NCBI GenBank assembly: GCA_009763385.1
Contig: VDCT01000326.1
Coordinates: forward strand, 434,001-498,000
Direction: 5' to 3'
DNA: 64,000 bases
From: Coix lacryma-jobi var. lacryma-jobi
Lineage: Eukaryota > Streptophyta > Magnoliopsida > Poales > Poaceae
Made by a program: the position numbers and the translations under genes. Under the pieces are notes generated by a model that saw only the letters and a program-made list of their open reading frames with translations, had not been told where the DNA came from and did no database searches. Below are positions 21,794-30,418 of the stretch, piece after piece (positions within the stretch are counted from its first letter, which is position 1; the number at the start of each line of letters is the position of its first letter).

Positions 21794-23338
21794 ATGTCGG
21801 GTGGAAGAGGAGATGAGAGAAGGGTGAAGTAGAGGATGGATCCGCTCAGGGGGAGGATCAAGCAGCTATCTCGTCGAGGTGGCTCTAGCTCCCAAGGAGA
21901 TACTTCAGCACAGCAGCAGATCCATGATGAGGCTCGCCTGCAGATGCAAGGGCGACAGATACGGGATGACCTTTATCCCAACACACCAGAGCATCTGACA
22001 GAGGTCAGCCGAGCCCACCTGCAGCCATACACAGAGGATGTGCAGGAGAGGCCTCCTCGGGACACCAGGGACAGGCAGCCCGTGTCTTACTACCAGCAGT
22101 TCAGCTCAGTAAAGACACAGCGCCAGCTCAATCCATACAACAATCAGAAGGACATGGGCATTGACTACAAGTTCTGGAATGAGTTTCATTCCGACTTCTA
22201 TCGTTCAGTCCTGTACAATGCCAAGAAGCAAAAGATTCTCAGTATGAAGTATGTTGATTGATAGCATCTTGAGAGCAAGGCTGATCGTGATATCAACAGA
22301 GTGGTGGCTGCATGCAAGGAGAGGAACATGTATGACTTGATGGGTTTCAGTTACAACTGGAATACCGAGATCATCCATCAATTTCATGCAACACTCTATG
22401 TTGATAATGTGGTTGAGGAGATGCACTGGATGACCGAGGGACGTCACTACAAGGTCTCTTATGAGACCTTTGCTAGGATTCTCGGTTTGGGCAGCGGGGA
22501 TAGAGAGCTTGATAGTCTGCACTAGGAGAGGACATTGACTGATAGTGAGATTGCTTTCATGTATGAGGATCCTCGGAAGGCAGACGGGTTGGTCAAGGGA
22601 CTGAAAGGCTTTTATTACATGTTGAACAACCTATTCAGGCAGACTCTTAACCCCAAGAGTGGTTCTCATTCTAACCTCTATGGATATGGGAGGAACATGT
22701 TGGCTAGGATGGCCCCAAGGGCGAACCACTTCTCCATCTCCAGCTTCATTTGGACTGAGCTTCAGGTGGCAGCCGAGGATGCTAGGAAGGCAGTTCTCTA
22801 TGCCCCCTACATCATGTTCATGATAGAGATGGTTTCCGGCTACACCTTTGCCAAGGATGGGCTGCATGAGCCATATAGGGCGGAGAAGAAGAGGGCAGCA
22901 GCAGCAGTTGATAGGCCAGAGAGCTCCCGCCCTTCCTATCAGAGGAAGAAGAAGAGCAAGCTGGCCAGGTGGATCAAGGCCATCTTCTCTACCTGCACCT
23001 ATGCAGCCCAGACAGCTCACCAGGCACTTGTTGAGCAGCGTGCAGAGCGAGAGCGGGCGGGTCGTTCGCCGTTACCTCCACCCCGCTCTCCACCTCACTT
23101 CGACCTCTCCAGTCTTGATTCAGATGATATAGACTCAGATGACGACGAGGAGCAGGAGGAGATAGTGCCTGAGCCATCTCGCCGATCTACACGTGCCTCG
23201 ACCCGCTACACCAGTACTACCCATCGCCATGGGAAGGCCGTGGTAGAGTCCGACGACGACGATGACGACGACGACGACGATGGTGATGATGATGAGGGCG
23301 AGGTTCAGTGGGACACCATAGCGTCTGATGATGAGTGA
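21794..23338 (+). pseudogene. Additional (env-position) ORF of Sirevirus A
   Basis: One reading frame runs from ATG 21794 to TGA 23336-23338 (about 514 codons) with three internal stops: TAG 21830, TGA 22259 and TAG 22523. The product starts basic and polar, then has a conserved-looking globular part (YKFWNEFHSDFYRSV; INRVVAACKERNMYDLM; WNTEIIHQFHATLY; HWMTEGRHYKVSYETFARILGL; YGYGRNMLARM), then a basic linker and a long Asp-rich acidic tail. The block 'W-N-E-I-I-F-A-T ... W-M-T-x-G-R ... FA-x-x-LGL' is the one I recall from the grass family labelled 'putative plant transposon protein'. It occupies the position of the env-like gene of Sireviruses, but I see no signal peptide, glycoprotein features or convincing membrane anchor. 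Its function is unknown. Confidence 0.75.
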
Positions 23339-23958
23339 GTGTTTGGACACTCTTCTCTTCTCTACTTCTCTCTTTTTGGTGACTTGTTGCCAAAGGGGGA
23401 GAATTAGGCGAAGAGAAGGGGGTACAACACTTCTTGTTCATGTCCCCATCTTTTAGAAGTTGTGAGTTGTGAGGGAGTTTGTTTCGTTCAAAACTCTAAT
23501 TTGTAATACTCTATGTTGCTACTTCTTAGGCTTGGATGTGGACATGTACTTTTACCTGCTTATCTAGCTTGTTTTATTCTATTTAGACCTGTTGTTTAGC
23601 ATGCTTTGTGGCTGTTTTATATTCCGCTGTGTTTGCTGTCTGGAAGTCTGAGCGGCAGTGCCGCGCCTAGAGCGGCAGTACCGCTCTGGCTGACAGGCAG
23701 CAAACCACTCTGATGTGCTTAAACTGTCATTCGCATCACGTATTATTCTTGACACAGTTTAGTTGCACCCCACAAAGCTATTAGATGTGAAACTGAACCT
23801 ATTTCTCACTCTTGAATATGTGAATGTTGGCTTCTAATGCCATTTTGAGATTTCAGCTCTCATTCACACATTTAGGGGGAGGTTTCACACCTAAGCTTCT
23901 GAATCTCGAGTATTGTACCCTTTTATTGTAAGCTTCAATTGTGTTGTCATCAATCACC

Positions 23959-23972
23959 AAAAAGGGGGAGAT
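23959..23972 (+). other. Polypurine tract of Sirevirus A
   Basis: AAAAAGGGGGAGAT lies immediately before the 3' LTR, as required for plus-strand priming. Two similar purine tracts (about 23391-23402 and 23873-23882) occur upstream; multiple tracts are reported for Sireviruses. Confidence 0.85.
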
Positions 23973-25243
23973 TGTAAGTGCAATCAAGCCCTATTTGTGG
24001 GTTTTGGTGATAATGACCACATGATTGGAGAACTAATGAGATTTATGAAGATGACAAGCAAGTTAATGATAAGAAAGGATGGTGCATATGTGTTGGTGGA
24101 CCCCTCATGCTATATTTCATCGGATCCGAACTCAAAGTGCTATATCAAGCTTTTTCATTTGAATTTGAGTTATAGGAATGTCGTACTATCAAGGGGGAAT
24201 GCAAATACATTGCTATGGCTGAATAACATGTGCTCAAACCAACCCAAGCCATCCTCATTCCTAACCAAAGACAGTTGCACTGAATTCAGATCTGTCTCTG
24301 TCTGATTGGTAGACGCGGCAGTGCCGCCCAGGGCGCGGCAGTGCCGGGCCGTGGCACTGCCGGGCTAAGGCTGGCACTGCCGCGACTTGTTGTAACCGTT
24401 GGAAGGCAGGGGATATTTACTCCATCTCCCTGCCACCCCAACGGTCACCCACGACCATAACTCTTCTCCTACCTCCAGACAAGGCTTTCTCTCCCCATTG
24501 AAGGCCCCCAAGCTCTCTCTCACCTAATCTTTGATTCCTAGTGATTCCAAGTGAGTTAGAGCCTCAAACCTTCACCAAAGAGAAGCCCTAGCTGAGATCT
24601 ACTTCCTAGAGCACTTGATTTGAGCCATAGCCGGTGGATTTGCTTCTATTTCTATTGGGTTCTTGGAACCCTAGCCGGCTAGGCGTCGCCCTAGAGCCTT
24701 GCCAACTTGTGTGGCGGTCTAGGGAGGTTTGTAATCGCTTGTGCAGCTAGTATTATTACCCCTCACCTCAAGGATTTGGTTCCTTGACTTGAGAACGAGG
24801 TAGAGTTGTAAAGCTCATGACCTAAGTGGTCAACCTCAACAACGTGGAGGTAGGCAAGCCTTGGTGGCGAGCTGAACCATGGGATAAATCACTTGTCTCT
24901 TGTGCTTACTTGTTTTCATACTTCATACTTGTGAGCTTGTGATAGATTCTAGGGTTTGGTCCGATCTACTCTATACTTCATATTTGGCTTGTTAGAGTTG
25001 GTTCTGTTGGTTCAGGAAACTTGTTGTAGCATTTCCATTCATATAGAATCAGTTTGCTGTGGCTGGTTTTCTAATTGCAGTCTCTGGTTCTACTCTGCGC
25101 GGCAGTACCGGGCTGAGGCCGGCAGTGCCGGGGAGCGGCAGTGCCGGGCACAGAGCGGTAGTGCCGGACTTATTTAATTAAATTTTGAGCTGTGATTTTT
25201 GACAGGCCTATTCACCCCCCTCAAGGCCACACAGGTCCTTACA
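23973..25243 (+). repeat. 3' LTR of Sirevirus A
   Basis: 1271 bp starting TGTAAGTGCAATC and ending CCTTACA, followed by the target duplication AAATA. It lacks the Stowaway of the 5' LTR and has an extra 18-bp piece within its first palindrome cluster (24316-24383). Confidence 0.93.
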
Positions 25244-25628
25244 AAATATAACAGTAGCCAGCCCCTCTCTTCTTCCCCACGAACCAGCCCCACCATTGTC
25301 ACCGTGCCGTCCTCCGCCGTCGTCCTCAAACCCTAGCACCGCCAGCGTCGGGGCCGGGGTCCTTGAACCCTAGCGTCGCCGCGCTCGTCCTCCACAGCTC
25401 CGGTCCCTCTCCGCGCACTGCCACCGCTCCGGCCTCCGGCGTTCCCTCTCCGTCCCCTTCCCTCCCTATGTATGCGCGCGGGCGGCTGCAATGTTTTGTC
25501 GTGTCCTCCTCATCATTTCTAAAAGCAGACACGAGCGGCGTCGACCGGCCTGCCTCCGCATCCGCAGCCGCAGGAGCCGCCTGATCTCGTCTTCCGGCGG
25601 CAGGTAGATCAGAGGGGCAGCGGAAGAG

Positions 25629-25861
25629 ATGTGCCAGGAGAACGGAGCCAGCGGCACCACCAACGGGCACCCCTGGCACAACCTCGAGATCGGTGAGCAC
25701 GTCGTCGTCTCTCTCGCCGACACATTTGTTTGTTTGTCGATCAGATATATGGCTCGATCAGAGGCGGCCTTCTTCAATTCCAGGATAGTGCTAATCGACC
25801 GACCGTTTGTTCGTGCTTTTTTCAATGTGCAGGTCCTGAAGCTCCGGCCGTCTTCAACGTC
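25629..25861 (+). pseudogene. Captured exons of a soluble inorganic pyrophosphatase gene
   Basis: Exon 1 (25629-25692) encodes a short N-terminus ending HPWHNLEI plus the first base of a Gly codon. The donor gtgagc follows. Exon 2 (25833-25861), after 'caatgtgcag', encodes PEAPAVFNV and is followed by gtaagt. Joined, HPWHNLEIG-PEAPAVFNV matches the N-terminal conserved block of plant cytosolic family I inorganic pyrophosphatases (HPWHDLEIGPEAPxVFNVV). The downstream catalytic exons (substrate and Mg-binding Asp residues) are not present, so it cannot encode an active enzyme. It sits in the right arm of the CACTA transposon, either captured by it or carried in by the Helitron-like sequence whose end is seen at 26488. 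GC-rich leader sequence with CCCTAG motifs precedes it, suggesting that part of the parent promoter/UTR came along. Confidence 0.82.
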
Positions 25862-26458
25862 GTAAGTATCTGAATCCCTCCCATTACCCCCCAGCAACCA
25901 TCCAAAGTTGCCGCATCCAAATCGAGGGTCGTCTGATCCATTATATCCTTTTCTTCAGGGGTGACAAAGGGTTAAAAAATTCTGCTACTGAAAAAGTGAA
26001 AATTCTAAGCCGCACAATGTTGCTCTCTCTATCAATGTTCATGTTCTATCCTTAGCTGAACTGATAGAAAGAGCTGATGACTTTGGTTCACCAACTTCGA
26101 AAAGAAAAAAAACAGGTTTCTCTTCAGTACGTTGAATTGCTTTGAGTACACTAATTTGATCTACAATTTTATATTTCAGTCAGCCTTGTGGACAACAAAA
26201 TAAAGAGACTTACATAATAGTTTTAAAAAAATCTTTCTTCTAGACATGATGTTATGCTTGTCTCCTGTAAAATTATGTACTATCTGGATATCTAGTGTTA
26301 CTATTTGGACACCCTCTATATCTTACATGATGTATATGTAGCGTTTATTTGAATATTTTGCAGCTGTTTAACAAATTCAGCTATACTTATATTGTTGGCC
26401 TGATTTTCATTATTTATCAATATTATTTTACTTCTCAGATAGAACCGTGGCCATGACT

Positions 26459-26488
26459 TGCGCGCATAGGCGCGCACAAATTACTAGT
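26459..26488 (+). mobile_element. Helitron-like 3' terminus (hairpin + CTAGT)
   Basis: A perfect 7-bp stem TGCGCGC / GCGCGCA with a 4-nt loop (26459-26476) is followed after seven bases by CTAGT (26484-26488). A GC hairpin a short distance before CTRRT is the diagnostic Helitron 3' end. The base after CTAGT is A rather than the expected T, and I did not identify a 5' TC end, so this is a candidate only. Confidence 0.5.
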
Positions 26489-27236
26489 ATATATAAGCCT
26501 GCACAAGAGAATATGAGTTATTGAGCCTTATCAGCCTGGGTGTGATCGGTGCTCTTGTGAAAGAAATTTAGGACAACTAAGAAGAGCTATATAAATTTCT
26601 ATTTGGAGTGATGGGAGACTGGGAGGTGTAATAGTCGGTAAGTTCTTAATCTCTGAATTTTTTAACCATCCTGTTTTGAATCTTTAAATAGGTGTAGACT
26701 GAATGTCAGTCCATCTAATTTGTCCATCTTTAAATAGGGAAATCATAGCTTGTGTTGTCAACTTAGATCCATTCATTTGTTTTATCTAATGGCCTATTAG
26801 TTGGTGTACCAAAATATTGTTGCTGATACTATCAGTCTGCTTTGTTTTTTTGAACTGGTGGTTCATTCTTGAACTAAACTAAAGGATTATATTTTCTTTA
26901 GTTACTATAATCTTGGTTTGATAATATTAGGCTGCATTCATGTTGTTTTAGGTCATCGACCAAATTTGATAGTTGAACTGGATGTTTGGATGGCCATCTT
27001 GATCCTGCTATCGACGAATTGACGAAAATATCTATAGCGTCCAACTAAACTTCCACTCCTATATGTATTAGCTGCACGAATTAGCATTGAAACTAGATTG
27101 TGCTGACCTTATTTTGCAAAAAAAAAAAATCAAGAATGCTACTTGCTGGCTGCTGCTGTACTACTACTGCTAGATGTTGTACTAAATATGGATTCAATTT
27201 GCATTCAAATGCGTATTGTTATTTTTTTTTAAAAAA

Positions 27237-27425
27237 AAAACTAAAAATCTTAACCGTGACGGGCAACATAAGCCGTCCGTCACGATTAATACCATTAACC
27301 GTGACGGGCTTTTGAGCCCGCCACGGTTAGCCTTGATTAACTGTAACGAGGCGGCCGTGACGGGCTCAAATGCCCGTCACGGTTAAAGAAAAACGTCCGT
27401 CACGCAAAAGATTTCTGTAGTAGTG
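27237..27425. repeat. CACTA right terminus with subterminal repeat array
   Basis: Units such as TTAACCGTGACGGGC and GCCCGTCACGGTTAA alternate in orientation up to the terminal GCGTGACG / CACTACTACAGAAAT inverted repeat, mirroring the left end. Confidence 0.88.
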
Positions 27426-27894
27426 GGTAAAAAAATCTCTCTCTCTGGAATCCTAAATTTTTACTGGCTGGTGGCTCAAAACAAGTACGAGGATGCTATT
27501 GTGCAGACTCGCAACGACCTCGAGGATGTGATTTGTACGTGATTGAGGAGGCATGGTCGATGACGGCAAGTTTATTTGTTTCTAGATCGGCAGCAGATCC
27601 CATTGTTGCTTTCGCCTTAAGCGTGTGATTATTTGCTAGCAAAATGGGGCAGCTGACGTATATACGTGCTTGTCACTGTGTCCCCGGTGCATATATATAA
27701 TTTTATGTTGCTGTCACGTTGGTTGATGCCCAGGAATCTTTCCCAGTAGGCGACGGTGCATTTCGTTTCTTTCCTCATGCATCTCATGCTTTTCCTGCTC
27801 ACGATCTGCCATGCCACTTGTCGCCTTCTCCCTGCCATGCCATACCAGACCACATGCTCCCACAGTGCCACATGGCACACCACATTAAAAAAAA

Positions 27895-28154
27895 CTTTCT
27901 CCGTATTGGAAATAGAAGTTGTTTAGGACAACGACATAGTCTTTAAAGTATAACTTTGACCACTTATTTCTTTAAAGATATTTGTTGTAAAGTGGTATAT
28001 GTACATCTTTAGGAAAGTACTTTTCAAGACAAATTTATTTATATGATTTTTACATCTCTAAACTCAACAATTTAAAAGTTATTCATGATTTTTATTCTTA
28101 ATGTTTGACTCAAACCTTATCCAAAATGACTTCTAAAATACGTTACGGAGGGAG
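27895..28154. mobile_element. Degenerate Stowaway-like MITE
   Basis: The left end CTTTCTCCGTAT and the right end ACGGAGGGAG with following TA are imperfect Stowaway termini; the interior is AT-rich with inverted similarity ('gaagttgtttaggaca', 'aaaatgacttct'). Confidence 0.55.
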
Positions 28155-28242
28155 TACATGTGTATTGCAATGAGCTACTAGTAGAAAACAGGAGGGTAGT
28201 TGCAAAAAGCTAGAGTGGTGTAGTTGCAACGGAGCGAGCATT

Positions 28243-28470
28243 TAGTCCGCTTTAGTTAGCTCTCTCTAAAATTTAATCACTAAAATTACTCCTTAAAGTA
28301 ACAAATACTCCACCAAAGTTTAGATGACACTACAATTTAGAAGCCTTTAGCCATAAAAGAGTAATTAAAAGTGACTAACTTTAGTGGTCCTTAGTCATTA
28401 TAAACAAATAAAGATCACTAAACTTTAGGGTACTAAATTTTAGAGGGTTGAACTAAACAACCCTTTAGAT
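28243..28470. mobile_element. Possible foldback MITE
   Basis: The left sequence 'tttagtt..ctctctaaaatttaatcactaaa' and the reverse complement of the right ('gtttagttcaaccctctaaaatttagta') are imperfect inverted repeats of about 45 bp. There is no clear target duplication. Confidence 0.35.
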
Positions 28471-29229
28471 ACAGGAGGGACCAGTCATAGTGTCCACATA
28501 AAATATATGTCACCACCGTTATTTTGATGTCAATTTAAAAAAAATATTGATTTTAAGTTGGTTTAAAATATTATAATTAATCGTTTTAGAGTATTTCTAG
28601 AAGTTTAGTAAAACAACTTTCTATTTTGATTTTTTAGGAAAAACAGAAAAAAAAATTCTCCGACAGTTTAGTAGAAGAGCTTATGAAAATAAAAAGGTTG
28701 TTAAATATCCTCTCCAACTCGTAAGTTTCTGCAGTCGAGAAGAACTTCATATTCGTTCCCTGTCTGGTGTTTTTCTCAAGAGTTTGCATGCTTAAATTAA
28801 GAAAATAAATTATTCTAAATGAGAAAGCGACAAGAGACAAAGAAACTATTAGAAAAAGGTTTAGTTTGTTAGAAATAATTCAAGGTCCCTAGTGCAAAGC
28901 TATTATATAGGAGATTGTTGGAGATGAATACTTTACAGTTGTTGTTTCTTCTGTTAATTTGCCCGGACTATTAGCTTAGCAAGTAAACCTATATCAAGAG
29001 ATGCTCTTAACATCTTCAATTTAGAGAAATGCTAAATATCTAACTTGAACATAAAATGGTTGTTTATAGGTCAACGTTACACATCATATTTACTTTATCT
29101 GAACACTTAACATTGGACAATTAAGATGTTTAGATGAGAAAACAATTTAGAATTGGCTGAGAAGACTTGTTTACTTAATTAAGTTCTATTTATTAGTGAG
29201 AACTAATGACATATATTACTAAAAAGCTA

Positions 29230-29471
29230 CTCCCTCCGTACTCATAAAGAAAGTCGTTTTGGACAAGATTTAAGTCATTGGAAATATAAATCATCAATAA
29301 ATTTTTAGTTGTTGAGTTAAAAAATATAACAACTATATGAATAGATTTGTCTTGAAAAAATACTTTTATAAAAATATACATATGTCAGTTTTTTATAAAT
29401 ATTTTTATAGAAATAAGGAGTCTTTAAAGACTGTGTTGTTATCCTAAACGATTTCGTTTACGAGTATGAAG
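29230..29471. mobile_element. Degenerate Stowaway-like MITE
   Basis: TA-CTCCCTCCGTACTCATAAAG begins the element. The opposite end (TTACGAGTATGAAG-TA) is a decayed version of the terminal repeat. Confidence 0.5.
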
Positions 29472-30094
29472 TAGCATGTCATGTTAGGTGACTAGGCTCC
29501 CGCTCGCGCCCCCTTATGGGGTTGCAGTTTCGCAGAACCAGAGGCAACATAGGACAAAAACGATCAGAAACGGCCGAAAACGATTAGAAAAGAGACCTAA
29601 ATTATTGTTCATTAATTCTTATTGGTCTATTTTTTTGTTCTTTAATTCTCTCTTTCCATGGAAATGAAAACCGAAAATGATATTACTGCAAACGAAAACG
29701 CCACCAATATGTCGATAACGGTAGGTAACTGTACATAAGAATTATAGGCCAAATCTTCAAACATGTATATTGTTTTTTGAACTAACAATCGTATTTTATT
29801 ACTCACGCAAGCTCACACATGGGTTCAAATAGCACAAAAACTGTAGGAGTGTGGGGTATATGCAAAGATGATATAATATTGTGGGGTTTTTTTGTTTGTC
29901 TGAAATTGTAATTAAACCACTATAAAAATGGTCAAGAACGGTAGAAACGCAGCTATCATTCCTACATTTGTAGTTTCTGTTTCTTTCCAAAAATTTTTTT
30001 GAAAGGGATTAAATTCCATTTTCACTTTCATTCCTACCAATAATGCTGCAATAGCTTTTGCATTGCCCTCAGTTTGGATTCTAGAACCCTCCTA

Positions 30095-30418
30095 GAGCAT
30101 CTCCAACGGTTTTGCAAATGAGCTTTCCATTCTTGTTTTTTCAAAAAAGTCTAAATCTCCTATCCAACGGTTTGGCAAATGAGCTTGTCATTTTTAGCAA
30201 CTTGGCAAATACGGGGTGATATTTGGCATATATGCCAAGCTGCGGTTCGCTTGACAAACGTTCTCGCGTGCTACTCGCGCGCACAATTTTTTAGTTTTGG
30301 CAAGTCTAAATGCAAAAACCGTTGGAGATCGACTCTTTTTACCTTTGTCATATTAATTTGAGAGTTGACAAATACCATATTTTGCCAAACAAAAAATACA
30401 AAAACGTTGGAGTTGCTC
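30095..30418. mobile_element. Tourist-like MITE, copy 1
   Basis: It begins GAGCATCTCCAACGG and ends GTTGGAGTTGCTC, flanked by CTA / TTA. It is closely similar in sequence and orientation to 49241-49586, including 'cttggcaaatac-gggtgatatttggcatatatgccaagctgcggttcgcttgac' with small indels. The 3-bp TWA duplication fits PIF/Harbinger. Confidence 0.78.

Larger units (their letters stand above)
6337..25243 (+). mobile_element. Sirevirus-like Copia retrotransposon A (outer), full length but degenerate
   Basis: Two LTRs beginning TGTAAGTGCAATC and ending CCTTACA flank gag, pol and an additional ORF. AAATA is duplicated at 6332-6336 and 25244-25248. The Met-tRNA primer binding site (TGGTATCAAAG) follows the 5' LTR and a purine tract precedes the 3' LTR. 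Pol order is protease-integrase-RT-RNase H, the Copia order. The long gag, the long (about 3.1 kb) region between pol and 3' LTR with an extra ORF, and the dispersed palindromes match the Sirevirus (Maximus) lineage. It is inserted in the CACTA element and is itself interrupted by Sirevirus B at 8777-15539. Frameshift and stop codons make it non-functional. Confidence 0.93.
6013..27425. mobile_element. CACTA (CMC/EnSpm) transposon, non-autonomous, interrupted by a Copia element
   Basis: The left end reads CACTACTACAGAAAT and the right end is its reverse complement, ATTTCTGTAGTAGTG. GGT is duplicated immediately outside both ends (6010-6012 and 27426-27428), the 3-bp duplication expected of CACTA elements. 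Both ends are followed inward by arrays of TTAACCGTGACGG units in both orientations, the typical subterminal repeats bound by CACTA transposase. Without the retrotransposon insertion the element would be about 2.5 kb. No transposase is visible, so it would need trans-activation. Its right arm carries host gene exons (pyrophosphatase) and a Helitron-like terminus. Confidence 0.92.

Noticed and set aside
22989..23441. His/Arg-rich minus-strand ORFs
   Set aside because: Antisense of the Asp-codon repeat at the end of the extra ORF of Sirevirus A.
25326..25700. Minus-strand ORF over the pyrophosphatase fragment
   Set aside because: The plus strand carries conserved residues with correct splice sites; the minus frame is its GC-rich shadow.
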